Source of the DNA: Chlorogloeopsis sp038404745 | GTDB taxonomy: Bacteria > Cyanobacteriota > Cyanobacteriia > Cyanobacteriales > Nostocaceae | NCBI RefSeq assembly: GCF_038404745.2 | Contig: NZ_JAYKTT020000088.1 | Coordinates: 186,001 to 250,000 of the forward strand | Direction: 5' to 3' | DNA: 64,000 nucleotides | Part shown: positions 36,544-44,987 of the stretch, piece after piece | How the letters are laid out: each line of letters begins with the position of its first letter | How positions within the stretch are numbered: position 1 is the first letter of the stretch | Position numbers and translations under genes: made by a program | The notes under the pieces: generated by a model | Databases searched by the model: none | Told to the model about the DNA's origin: nothing | Seen by the model: only the letters and a program-made list of their open reading frames with translations

Positions 36544-36846
36544 TTATCGATATTGATTTTTTTTGCTATAAACTAGGCGATCTTCAACGTGAACTGTATC
36601 AATAATCGCCACTACTGCCGCATCTATAGGACGCTGTTCATTACCAAGAATTTGGCGAGCGGAACTGCCACGACTGACAAGTACCCATTCATCCACTCCC
36701 GCACCAACACTATCGGCAGCCACTTCGTATTCTGGCAGAATACGCCCCTCTTCATCTACTAATTGCAACAACAGTAGTTTGACACCTCTAAGACTTGGAT
36801 CTTTTTGAGTGCTAACTACTGTGCCGCGTACTTTAGCAATTTGCAT
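36544..36846 (-). CDS. ccmL: Carboxysome vertex protein CcmL
   Basis: CcmL forms the pentamers that close the vertices of the carboxysome shell. The 100-residue protein matches the EutN/CcmL family: MQIAKVRGTVVSTQKDPSLRG, LLLLQLVDEEGR, then DSVGAGVDEWVLVSRGSSAR and the C-terminal IDAAVVAIIDTVHVE. Length is typical. It follows ccmK1 with a 6-base gap, so it is translationally close-coupled. Confidence 0.97.
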   Translation of the reverse strand: MQIAKVRGTVVSTQKDPSLRGVKLLLLQLVDEEGRILPEYEVAADSVGAGVDEWVLVSRGSSARQILGNEQRPIDAAVVAIIDTVHVEDRLVYSKKNQYR

Positions 36847-36852
36847 TACACT

Positions 36853-37197
36853 TTACGGTCTTCTACCGAAAGGACGAATCGCATTAACGTTTTCACGGAA
36901 CTGTTCTACATCTTCGGTATATCGAATCGGTAGAACGTATTCTAAGTTTTCGTGGGGACGAGCAATGATATGAGTAGACAGCACCTGTCCGCCATTTACT
37001 CGCTTGACGGATTCAACTCCTGCTGCGACCGAAGCTTGTACTTCCGAAACATCTCCCCGTACAATCACTGTGACACGACCGCTACCGATTTTTTCATAAC
37101 CCACTAACGTAACACGAGCAGCTTTTACCATCGCATCAGCAGCTTCCACTACTGCGGGGAAGCCAAGCGTTTCTACCATTCCTACTGCAATTGACAT
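36853..37197 (-). CDS. ccmK1: Carboxysome hexamer shell protein CcmK1
   Basis: A single-BMC-domain hexameric shell protein that tiles the facets of the carboxysome and has a central pore for bicarbonate and other metabolites. The 114-residue protein begins SIAVGMVETLGFPAVVEAAD. The pore-region sequence KIGSGRVTVIVRGDV and HIIARPHENLEYVLPIRY are present. The C-terminus is about 12 residues longer than in its paralogue (NVNAIRPFGRRP), as in Synechocystis CcmK1. The K1/K2 labels follow length and order only. Confidence 0.93.
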   Translation of the reverse strand: MSIAVGMVETLGFPAVVEAADAMVKAARVTLVGYEKIGSGRVTVIVRGDVSEVQASVAAGVESVKRVNGGQVLSTHIIARPHENLEYVLPIRYTEDVEQFRENVNAIRPFGRRP

Positions 37198-37305
37198 AAT
37201 TTTTTAATTCCTAAGAAGCTTCCAACAAACGAATCAACGAACACAAGCAAAGCTAGCTACAAGAAGGCAACCCCGTTTATGAATTGTTTTGATGTTAAAG
37301 TCTGC

Positions 37306-37614
37306 CTAAGTGCGGAACTGCTCTACAGCTTCGGTGTAACGAATAGGCAAGACGTATTCTAGGTTTTCGTGGGGGCGAGCAATAATGTGAGTAGAGACAA
37401 CTTCACCACCATTGACTCTTCTAGCTGCTTCAATTCCTGCCGCTACTGAAGCTTGTACTTCAGATACGTCTCCACGAACAATTACTGTCACCCTAGCACT
37501 ACCGATTTTTTCGTAGCCTACCAAGGTGACACGAGCGGCTTTCACCATAGCATCAGCAGCTTCCACTACTGCCGGAAAACCCTTTGTTTCAATCATTCCA
37601 ACTGCAATAGGCAT
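37306..37614 (-). CDS. ccmK2: Carboxysome hexamer shell protein CcmK2
   Basis: The first gene of the ccm operon, 102 residues, also a single BMC-domain facet protein. It differs from the next paralogue at few positions (IETKGFPAVVEAADAMVKAA, KIGSARVTVIVRGDV) and ends FRT. AGGAG precedes the ATG. Two tandem ccmK copies let mixed hexamers form, and the pair probably arose by duplication. The gene reads away from ndhF3, with the shared regulatory region in between. Confidence 0.93.
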   Translation of the reverse strand: MPIAVGMIETKGFPAVVEAADAMVKAARVTLVGYEKIGSARVTVIVRGDVSEVQASVAAGIEAARRVNGGEVVSTHIIARPHENLEYVLPIRYTEAVEQFRT

Positions 37615-38251
37615 CGCAGATCTCCTAAACTAATTAATGCGATAAGTACTCTTTCTACTGAAAATTTTGACGGGGGTGCTCATCTTGAGCTAATTAACTG
37701 TTCTCAAATTAAGCATAGGAAAGCTTGGTGCCCCTGACAATATAAATTAGTATAATAGTTTATAATAAAATAGTTTAAAAAAACTTAATAATATTTTATT
37801 AGGTGCATTTTGCTCAACTAATCTTCATGGATTCCTAGAGCAGCTACTTCTGTTTTATAATTTTTTTATTACATTACACTTAAACAGGTTCATACAGTCA
37901 CAAATTCCATCTTCAAGGAGAACGGCAAATTACCTAAAGGTAGTACAGTTGCGCTTCCTCGGTTTTTGTTATCTGTACAGAGCATCCATTAAAAATAAGT
38001 ATAAGTTTTGCTTATAATTGATATTAATGGCTGTTTTCATGCTAGAAACCTCAAGCTAATCAAGAGAGGGTAGCATAGAAAGAGTAAACCTCTGTGTTAG
38101 GAAGAGGATAATGATTTTTTCCATATTCTCAGTGGAAAAGTGAAATAATGCTACCTAAACAAGACCGAAAACTAAAAACATCAAATCCAAATTTATTCAG
38201 TTCATTTAGTAAAGAAAATAAATACAAGCTGAGATGTCAAGGGAAACTTAA
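37615..38251. promoter_or_regulatory. Divergent ccmK2 / ndhF3 control region
   Basis: The 637-base region between the ccm and NDH-1(3) operons should carry both promoters. It contains a perfect inverted repeat TATAAG-TTTTG-CTTATA (38000-38016), shaped like a LysR-type operator with outer ATTAAA/TTAAT flanks, and AT-rich blocks near 37740-37870. A stretch AAATACAAGC lies before ndhF3. No small gene is visible in it. The assignment of the dyad to CmpR is inference. Confidence 0.55.
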
Positions 38252-40108
38252 ATGAACCAATTTCTGTTCTCAACAACTTGGTGGATACCATTCTATAGCT
38301 TATTAGGAGCATTGCTAACTTTACCTTGGGCAATGGGAATAGTTCGGCGCACAGGCCCAAGACCTGCAGCTTATTTTAATGTCTTGACAACAATTTTAGG
38401 TTTTGTTCATAGCTTGTTTGTCTTCAAGCATATTTGGGATAGAGGACAAGAAAATTTTGTTGTCACCTGGTTTAGTGCTGCGGATTTAACAATCTCCTTT
38501 GCTTTGGAAATTTCACCAGTTAGTGTTGGAGCAACAGTTTTAATTGCAGGACTAAGTTTACTGGCACAAATTTATGCTTTGGGTTACATGGAAAAGGATT
38601 GGGCATTAGCCCGATTTTTTGCCTTAATGGGATTTTTTGAAGCAGCACTCAGTGGTTTAGCAATCAGTGACTCCTTATTCCTTAGCTATGCATTGCTGGA
38701 GATGCTGACGCTTTCTACTTACTTGCTGGTAGGATTTTGGTACGCTCAACCATTGGTAGTAACAGCAGCACGAGATGCTTTTTTAACTAAGCGTGTAGGA
38801 GATTTGCTGCTGTTGATGGGAGTGGTAACCCTTTCGACGAAAGCAGGCAGTTTAAATTTTTCAGATTTATATGAGTGGACGCAAACAGCACAGTTAAGTC
38901 CTTTAACATCAAGTTTGTTGGGGTTAGCATTAATTGCGGGGCCTGCGGGTAAATGCGCTCAATTTCCGCTACATTTGTGGTTAGATGAAGCGATGGAAGG
39001 GCCTAATCCAGCTTCTGTGATGCGAAATTCAATGGTGGTAGCTGGAGGTGCATATTTGCTCTACAAATTGCAGCCAATTTTAGCACTTTCACCGATCGCT
39101 CTAGATGCTTTGGTCATTATCGGTACGGTAACGGCAATTGGCGCTTCTTTGGTATCGATCGCCCAAACAGATATTAAACGTGCTTTATCTCATTCCACCA
39201 GTGCATACATGGGGTTGGTGTTTTTGGCGGTGGGCTTGCAGCAAGGAGGAGTAGCTCTGATTTTGCTATTTACTCATGGAATCGCCAAAGCTCTATTATT
39301 TATGAGCGCAGGTTCGGTAATATACACCACGACTTCTCAGGATCTTACAGAAATGGGTGGTTTGTGGTCGCGCATGCCAGCAACCACCTCTGCTTTTCTT
39401 GTCGGTGCAGCCGGGATGGTATCGCTGTTGCCTCTGGGAAGCTTTTGGGCAATGCTATCTTGGGCTGATGGCTTAGTTGTAGTTAATCCTTGGGTGTTGT
39501 GGGTATTAGTGCTTGTCAATGGTTTGACAGCATTGAATTTGACGCGGGTGTTTCGATTGGTATTTTGGGGTGAACCGCAGCAGAAAACCCGTCGTGCTCC
39601 AGAAGTTCACTGGCCGATGGCATTGCCAATGGTATCTTTGACAGTAGTGACTTTGTTATTACCCGTGATGTTACAGCAGTGGTATTTGCTGCCAACTTGG
39701 GAAAGTGTCAATTGGTTTGTAGTGTCGATATTAGTTTTGTCTACTTTATCAGGAGTAGCGATCGGCTCTACAATTTACTTACACAAGGCTTGGTCAAGAT
39801 CAAGAGTCCTGGTTTGGAGATTTTTCCAAGATTTGTTGGGATATGACTTTTATATCGACCAAATTTATCGGGTGACAGTAGTTAGTGCTGTTGGGCTGCT
39901 TTCTAAAATTTCAGCTTGGAGCGATCGCTATCTGGTAGATGGTTTGGTTAATTTAGTTGGCTTTGCAACTATGTTCGGCGGGCAAAGCTTAAAATACAGT
40001 ATTTCTGGTCAATCTCAAGGTTACCTACTAACTATACTCGTAGGCATTAGTATCTTAGGTTTCTTTATTAGCTGGTCATTAGGTTTGTTGAAAAATTTGC
40101 CTTTTTAG
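38252..40108 (+). CDS. ndhF3: NAD(P)H dehydrogenase subunit NdhF3
   Basis: NdhF3 is the Na+/H+-antiporter-like proton-pumping subunit of the CO2-inducible NDH-1 complex (NDH-1(3)/MS). It is 618 residues, hydrophobic throughout, with about fifteen predicted helices. The antiporter-type helix region has conserved Lys/His phrases (GPAGKCAQFPLHLWLDEAMEGPNPASV, and HSTSAYMGLVFLAVG). The F3 identity, as opposed to F1, comes from the neighbouring ndhD3 and cupA. It is the first gene of the operon. Confidence 0.93.
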   Translation: MNQFLFSTTWWIPFYSLLGALLTLPWAMGIVRRTGPRPAAYFNVLTTILGFVHSLFVFKHIWDRGQENFVVTWFSAADLTISFALEISPVSVGATVLIAGLSLLAQIYALGYMEKDWALARFFALMGFFEAALSGLAISDSLFLSYALLEMLTLSTYLLVGFWYAQPLVVTAARDAFLTKRVGDLLLLMGVVTLSTKAGSLNFSDLYEWTQTAQLSPLTSSLLGLALIAGPAGKCAQFPLHLWLDEAMEGPNPASVMRNSMVVAGGAYLLYKLQPILALSPIALDALVIIGTVTAIGASLVSIAQTDIKRALSHSTSAYMGLVFLAVGLQQGGVALILLFTHGIAKALLFMSAGSVIYTTTSQDLTEMGGLWSRMPATTSAFLVGAAGMVSLLPLGSFWAMLSWADGLVVVNPWVLWVLVLVNGLTALNLTRVFRLVFWGEPQQKTRRAPEVHWPMALPMVSLTVVTLLLPVMLQQWYLLPTWESVNWFVVSILVLSTLSGVAIGSTIYLHKAWSRSRVLVWRFFQDLLGYDFYIDQIYRVTVVSAVGLLSKISAWSDRYLVDGLVNLVGFATMFGGQSLKYSISGQSQGYLLTILVGISILGFFISWSLGLLKNLPF

Positions 40109-40176
40109 AGTTTAGGGGTTAGAGGCTAGGGGCTAGGGTCTCGTGAAAAAATATTCTCTACTCTCCAATACACAAT

Positions 40177-40236
40177 CCTTAGTCCCTAGTCCCTAATCCC
40201 TAGTTCCTAGTCCCTAATCCCTAGTCCCTAGTCCCT
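40177..40236 (+). repeat. Heptamer repeat array before the ndhD3 start
   Basis: About eight copies of a CCCTAGT/CCCTAAT-type heptamer run from 40177 to 40232, plus CCCT. The last base lies three bases before the ndhD3 ATG at 40240, leaving no room for a Shine-Dalgarno. The units are GGGATTA/GGGACTA on the other strand. An opposing arm (GGGGTTAGAGGCTAGGGGCTAGGG) lies at about 40115-40138, so a hairpin can form. Confidence 0.85.
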
Positions 40237-40239
40237 CCT

Positions 40240-41754
40240 ATGCTCAGTGCTTTAATTTTACTGCCGTTATTAGGTGCGGCTTTAATCTGTGTCTTACCTT
40301 CTGATATTGCTAAACTACCTCGTCGTGTAGCTTTGGTATTTGGCAGTCTTGCATTTTTATGGAATATTGTTTTAACCACCAAGTTTGATCCAACACTTAC
40401 AAGTCAACAATTTAGGGAATTCTTACCTTGGATAGATACCTTAGGTTTGAACTACCATTTGGGAATAGACGGTTTATCTTTACCGTTATTATTGTTGAAT
40501 GGACTGCTGACTTGTGTAGCTATCTACAGTAGTGATGAAGACTTACAAAGACCTCGATTTTATTACTCCTTGCTTCTGCTGTTAAGTGCTGGTGTCACTG
40601 GCGCATTTCTAGCACAGGATTTACTGCTATTCTTCCTGTTTTACGAACTAGAACTGATTCCCCTTTATTTACTGATTGCCATTTGGGGTGGAGAACGGCG
40701 GGGATATGCAGCAACAAAGTTTTTGATTTATACCGCCGTTTCTGGAATTTTGATTTTAGCAAGCTTCCTGGGTATGGTGTGGCTGAGTGGTGCTCCTAGC
40801 TTTGCGATGGAGACGTTAAATACTTCTGCTTTACCTGTAGCTACACAAATTCTCCTGCTGGTAGGAATTTTAATTGGTTTTGGCATCAAAATTCCTTTGG
40901 TTCCCTTCCATACTTGGTTACCAGATGCTCACGTTGAAGCTTCTACACCTATTTCAGTATTGTTGGCTGGAGTATTGTTAAAGCTGGGAACTTACGGTTT
41001 AATTCGCTTTGGTTTATATTTATTGCCCGAAGCTTGGAGCATTCTTGCTCCTACTTTAGCAACTTGGGCAGTGGTGAGCGTGCTTTATGGTGCATCCTGT
41101 GCGATCGCCCAAAAAGACATGAAAAAAATGGTGGCATATAGTTCCATAGGGCATATGGGCTTTGTACTGATTGCTGCGGCTGCTGCCACCCCCTTAAGCA
41201 TCTTGGCAACAGTCATGCAAATGGTTAGCCACGGTTTAATTTCCGCGCTGCTATTTTTGCTAGTAGGAATTGTGTATAAAAAAGCCGGAAGTCGCAATTT
41301 AGATGTACTTCGAGGGCTATTTAATCCAGAACGAGGGATGCCTGTCATCGGCAGCTTGATGGTGTTGGGTGTGATGGCTAGTGCAGGTATACCAGGAATG
41401 TTTGGATTTATTGCTGAATTTGTGGTGTTTCGCAGCAGTTTTGCAGTTTATCCAGTACAAACTTTGTTGTGCATGATTGGTACTGGTTTAACAGCCGTTT
41501 ACTTCTTAATTTTGATGAACCGCGCCTTTTTTGGACGCTTGTCTGCCCAGGTGGTAAACTTGCCACGAGTTTATTGGAGCGATCGCGCTCCTGCCATTGT
41601 CTTAGCTGTGCTGATTGTAGTTTTTGGTATTCAACCAAATTGGTTAATACGTTGGACAGAAGCAACAACTACAGCAATTGTGAATACTCAAAGTGTTGTT
41701 GCTAATGTTTCTGTGGTAAAGGCAAAAGGTACAAATTTAGTCATTAGTCATTAG
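40240..41754 (+). CDS. ndhD3: NAD(P)H dehydrogenase subunit NdhD3
   Basis: NdhD3 is the second antiporter-like proton-pumping subunit of the inducible NDH-1 complex. The 504-residue protein is membrane-embedded, with conserved regions FYELELIPLYLLIAIWGG, KIPLVPFHTWLPDAHVEAST and AYSSIGHMGFVL. The start MLSALILLPLLGAAL is typical of NdhD. The heptamer array comes right up to the start codon. The C-terminal residues LVISH are encoded by a heptamer-type repeat (41736-41754). Confidence 0.93.
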   Translation: MLSALILLPLLGAALICVLPSDIAKLPRRVALVFGSLAFLWNIVLTTKFDPTLTSQQFREFLPWIDTLGLNYHLGIDGLSLPLLLLNGLLTCVAIYSSDEDLQRPRFYYSLLLLLSAGVTGAFLAQDLLLFFLFYELELIPLYLLIAIWGGERRGYAATKFLIYTAVSGILILASFLGMVWLSGAPSFAMETLNTSALPVATQILLLVGILIGFGIKIPLVPFHTWLPDAHVEASTPISVLLAGVLLKLGTYGLIRFGLYLLPEAWSILAPTLATWAVVSVLYGASCAIAQKDMKKMVAYSSIGHMGFVLIAAAAATPLSILATVMQMVSHGLISALLFLLVGIVYKKAGSRNLDVLRGLFNPERGMPVIGSLMVLGVMASAGIPGMFGFIAEFVVFRSSFAVYPVQTLLCMIGTGLTAVYFLILMNRAFFGRLSAQVVNLPRVYWSDRAPAIVLAVLIVVFGIQPNWLIRWTEATTTAIVNTQSVVANVSVVKAKGTNLVISH

Positions 41755-41831
41755 TCATTAGTTAGTAGTTATTAGTTATTAGTTGGTTGTAGACCACTAA
41801 CTACTATCCACTATCCACTAACTAATTACTA
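41736..41831 (+). repeat. Heptamer repeats overlapping the ndhD3 stop and filling the ndhD3-cupA gap
   Basis: TTAGTCATTAGTCATTAGTC units begin inside the last codons of ndhD3 and run on as TAGTTATTAGTTATTAG. An opposing arm, ACTAACTACTATCCACTATCCACTAACTAATTACTAC, follows. The two halves are inverted, so the mRNA could form a long hairpin between the two genes. The cupA ribosome site AGGAG begins at about 41845. Confidence 0.8.
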
Positions 41832-41857
41832 CTCCCATTTTTCAGGAGAATTTTGTA

Positions 41858-42988
41858 ATGGTAACTGCTACAAATAAACCTACTAAACATCCATTAGCTG
41901 AATATATCGAGCGTCTGGAATCAGGAGGAACATTACTTCCTAATACCGCAGAAAACGTATTAGAAGTAGTAGGCATTCTTAAAAGTTATGGTGTAGTTTT
42001 AGATGCCTACTCTAAAAATCTTATTTATATTGCCGAAAATCAATTTTTAGTATTCTTTCCTTTTTTTAAATACTTTAATGGAGAAATTTCTCTCCAAAAG
42101 CTACTTCGTCATTGGTCACATGATAGAATTAATTTTGAATATGCCGAATATTGCCTAAAAGCAATGTTATGGCATGGTGGCGGCGGTTTGGATAAATATT
42201 TAGATACAAAAGAATTTCAACAAAGAGCACAAGCAGTTATTCAAGCTAAATTTAAAAATAATCCCATCATTATGGGAGTTAATCAACTTTTTCCCGATTT
42301 CTTAGTTGAGCAGTTGCGTGTTTCTGCATACTACAGCGGCTTGGGACAATTTTGGAGAGTAATGGCTGATATTTTCCTTGAGTTATCAGACCGTTATGAT
42401 CGAGGTGAAATCAAATCAATTCCCCAAGTTGTAGATCATATCAAAGCAGGTTTGGTAGCAAATGCCAATAAGCCAATTACATACTCCGTTAAAATTAAAA
42501 ATCAAGTTTATGACATCATTCCTGCAAGTGTGGGTTTAACTTTCCTTGCAGATACAGCAGTTCCTTATGTAGAAGCTGTTTTCTTCCGAGGAACACCTTT
42601 TCCTGGTACTGTTTCATTCAACGCTCAAGCTTATCAAGTTCCGCCAGATCAAGCTAAATTTCAGTATGGCGCTTTATATGCCGATCCGCTACCTATTGGC
42701 GGCGCAGGTATTCCTCCTACCTTGTTAATGCAGGATATGCGTCATTTTCTCCCAGAGTATTTGCATGAAGTATATCGTCGCAGCCGTCGGGGAGAGGATG
42801 ATTTGCGAGTGCAAATTTGTATGACATTCCAAAAGTCAATGTTCTGCGTGACAACCGCCGCGATTGTAGGATTAATGCCCTATCCTGCGGATACTCAAAA
42901 TTCAGAAGAACAAAGGCTAAATCGAGTGTATTTAGCAAAGTGGATGGATAGACTGCAAACCTCACAGTTGAGAGAGGTTAATAGTTAG
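41858..42988 (+). CDS. cupA: CO2 hydration protein CupA (ChpY)
   Basis: CupA is the peripheral subunit of the inducible NDH-1(3) complex that, with NdhF3/NdhD3, converts CO2 to bicarbonate (a carbonic-anhydrase-like activity) for high-affinity uptake. The 376-residue protein is soluble, with family features HWSHDRINFEYAEYCLKAML, WHGGGGLDKYLDT and LMQDMRHFLPEYLHEVYRRS. Ribosome site AGGAG and ATG are well placed. It ends the operon; no cupS follows before the terminator-like hairpins at 43062-43228. Confidence 0.93.
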   Translation: MVTATNKPTKHPLAEYIERLESGGTLLPNTAENVLEVVGILKSYGVVLDAYSKNLIYIAENQFLVFFPFFKYFNGEISLQKLLRHWSHDRINFEYAEYCLKAMLWHGGGGLDKYLDTKEFQQRAQAVIQAKFKNNPIIMGVNQLFPDFLVEQLRVSAYYSGLGQFWRVMADIFLELSDRYDRGEIKSIPQVVDHIKAGLVANANKPITYSVKIKNQVYDIIPASVGLTFLADTAVPYVEAVFFRGTPFPGTVSFNAQAYQVPPDQAKFQYGALYADPLPIGGAGIPPTLLMQDMRHFLPEYLHEVYRRSRRGEDDLRVQICMTFQKSMFCVTTAAIVGLMPYPADTQNSEEQRLNRVYLAKWMDRLQTSQLREVNS

Positions 42989-43061
42989 GAAATATTCTTT
43001 GTGTCTTTGTATTTTGGTGATTCATGTATCAATTTTTTCATGTCAAGGCGTGAAAAAATAT

Positions 43062-43083
43062 GCCTGGAACTAAAGTTCCAGGC
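43062..43083 (+). terminator. Hairpin after cupA
   Basis: A perfect 9-bp stem GCCTGGAAC / GTTCCAGGC with TAAA loop lies 73 bases after the cupA stop. It has no T-run (TAATAGC follows), so it may stabilise the 3' end or act as a weak terminator. Confidence 0.55.
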
Positions 43084-43202
43084 TAATAGCTTAAGATAAA
43101 AAGCAAGTGAATCTGCCTTAATAAACTAAAATATGTAAAATATCTAAATTATAACTAGAATAAACTACTAAAACTGGTAAAAATACATTTTTAAAATTAA
43201 AC

Positions 43203-43228
43203 AAAAAGAGGCAAGCTCACCTCTTTTT
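43203..43228. terminator. Bidirectional terminator between cupA and map
   Basis: AAAAAGAGG (43203-43211) and CCTCTTTTT (43220-43228) form an exact 9-bp inverted repeat around CAAGCTCA. It gives T-runs on both strands, so it can end transcription of cupA from the left and of map from the right. Confidence 0.75.
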
Positions 43229-43328
43229 GAAGCTTTACCTCTTTCAATAAGGCTATTTACTTTTTAGAACCTGTCATTGCTGACTATAACGCACCTAATT
43301 GAAGCATTATCTAAGTAAGCCTTGAGCA

Positions 43329-44156
43329 TCAGACTTGAGAACGATCCGTCAAAATTTCGTAGCCAGTTTCTGTCACCAACACGGTGTGCTCGAACTGAGC
43401 CGACAAAGCATTATCCACAGTCACAGCAGTCCAGCGATCGGATAAAATTCGGGTGTACTTAGAACCAGCATTGAGAATTGGCTCGATCGCCAGTGTCATC
43501 CCGGCACGTAGTTTTACATTTGGCATATCACGGGTGCGGAAGTTGAACACAGAAGGTTCTTCGTGCAGATTGCGCCCGACACCATGCCCAGTAAAGTCTT
43601 CCACTACGCTGAAGCGATTAGCCTTAACATGATCTTCGATTGCTCCAGCAATATCCATCAAGTAATTTCCAGCTTTTACCTGTTCAATACCTTTATACAG
43701 CGCTTCTTCGGCGACGCGAATCAGTCTAGCAGCTTCTGAGGTAACTTCACCTACAGCAATAGTAATGCAGGAGTCACCATGAAAGCCTTCATAATAAGCG
43801 CCTGTATCTACTTTTAAAACATCACCAGCCCGGATGACTTTCTTGGGATTGGGAATGCCATGTACAACTTCATTATTGATGCTGGCACAAATAGAACCAG
43901 GAAAACCGTGATATCCCTTAAAACTTGGTGTTGCACCCATTTCCCGGATGCGTTTTTCCGCATGAGCATCCAAGTCTGCTGTAGTCATTCCTGGCTGCAC
44001 CAGTTCAGAAATCTCTTTGAGCACGGTTGCCACTATTTTTGCCGATCGCCGCATAATTTCTATTTCACGCGGCGATTTAATTTCAATACCTCTACGCTGC
44101 CTTTTAGAGCGATTATCTTGAGCTGGCTGAGAAAGCAGATTACTTAAAATGTTCAT
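43329..44156 (-). CDS. map: Methionine aminopeptidase type I
   Basis: Map removes the initiator methionine from nascent proteins whose second residue is small. The 275-residue protein has the five metal ligands of the pita-bread fold: Asp in DTGAYYEGFHGDSC (two), His in FTGHGVGRNLHEEPSV, Glu in AIEPILNAG and Glu in FEHTVLVTE. The N-terminal 40 residues (SKRQRRGIEIKSPREIEIM) contain a basic lead and the first conserved helix. Start is the ATG at 44156. It is a single gene; the bidirectional terminator lies beyond its stop. Confidence 0.97.
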   Translation of the reverse strand: MNILSNLLSQPAQDNRSKRQRRGIEIKSPREIEIMRRSAKIVATVLKEISELVQPGMTTADLDAHAEKRIREMGATPSFKGYHGFPGSICASINNEVVHGIPNPKKVIRAGDVLKVDTGAYYEGFHGDSCITIAVGEVTSEAARLIRVAEEALYKGIEQVKAGNYLMDIAGAIEDHVKANRFSVVEDFTGHGVGRNLHEEPSVFNFRTRDMPNVKLRAGMTLAIEPILNAGSKYTRILSDRWTAVTVDNALSAQFEHTVLVTETGYEILTDRSQV

Positions 44157-44419
44157 GGGAAATTGATTATTGTTTGCGCCTTGCTGCTTAAATGGCTATT
44201 TTTTTCTATCTTAAGCGGTAGGCATAAATAGTGGTTCGTTGTTTCTTGCTGGAAATAATTAGCAAATAACGAACCTGATAATTATGTTTATTTACGCCCG
44301 GTTACTTAATCGAGAAGTAATACATATACTTAAATTAACTTATTTTTTGCCTCATATTTTGTTCGTAGATTTTTGCTACTGAAAACTAAATGTGATTTTA
44401 ATTCTCAATTTTCAATCTC

Positions 44420-44911
44420 TTACTGCCCAGAATTGATGGCAATGTCTCCAGTCATACCTGCCTCTGCATGCCCTGGGATCGGACAACGTAAGCTATATTT
44501 TCCTGGCTTAAGTGCTATAAATACCCATTCTGCCTCAGCACCAGGCTTTAGTTCCATCTCGTGGATTGCTCCTTTAACTTCTACTTTTCCTGCTTCTACT
44601 TTTTGTGTCCAAATGTTATCAGCAAAATCTTTGGCAGTGAAATAGTGCTTTTGCGCACTGGGATTTACTAGCCGAAGTGTGTAGCGTTTACCAGCTACAA
44701 ATTCCAAATGATTTGGCTCAAACTTCAGTTCGTTGACTGCATTACCGAGGCTGACTGTCACTTCGGTTGGTGTTTGTTTCAGTAAATCTCCTGAATTCTT
44801 GGCTGCTAATGCAGGAGTAGTAACAATGAAATTAAAACACAACAGCAATACTACTGTGAAGTAAATACACTGTAGGAATTGCCAGGAAGTTTTCGCAACG
44901 AACTGAATCAT
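44420..44911 (-). CDS. Exported cupredoxin (plastocyanin/azurin-like)
   Basis: The 163-residue protein has a signal peptide (about 1-37, PALAAKN) and a cupredoxin domain. The type 1 copper ligands are visible: His89 in SAQKHYFTA, Cys143, His148 and Met153 in RCPIPGHAEAGM (C-x4-H-x4-M). This suggests a periplasmic or lumenal electron-transfer or copper-binding protein. It is not classical plastocyanin PetE, whose sequence differs. Its physiological partner is unknown. It lies 77 bases downstream of the M16 protease gene's start side on the same strand as map and the protease, but does not look operonic. Confidence 0.85.
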   Translation of the reverse strand: MIQFVAKTSWQFLQCIYFTVVLLLCFNFIVTTPALAAKNSGDLLKQTPTEVTVSLGNAVNELKFEPNHLEFVAGKRYTLRLVNPSAQKHYFTAKDFADNIWTQKVEAGKVEVKGAIHEMELKPGAEAEWVFIALKPGKYSLRCPIPGHAEAGMTGDIAINSGQ

Positions 44912-44987
44912 AGCCTTTCATCTCAAGAAGTTAATTACTGATTTTTGTTTGTACCATTAACGATTAGTCATTAGCCATTAACTTTTT

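Noticed and set aside
40177..40236. Possible CRISPR array from regular repetition
   Set aside because: The unit is 7 bases with no spacers, so it is a short tandem repeat. No cas genes or 25-40-base direct repeats occur in the window.
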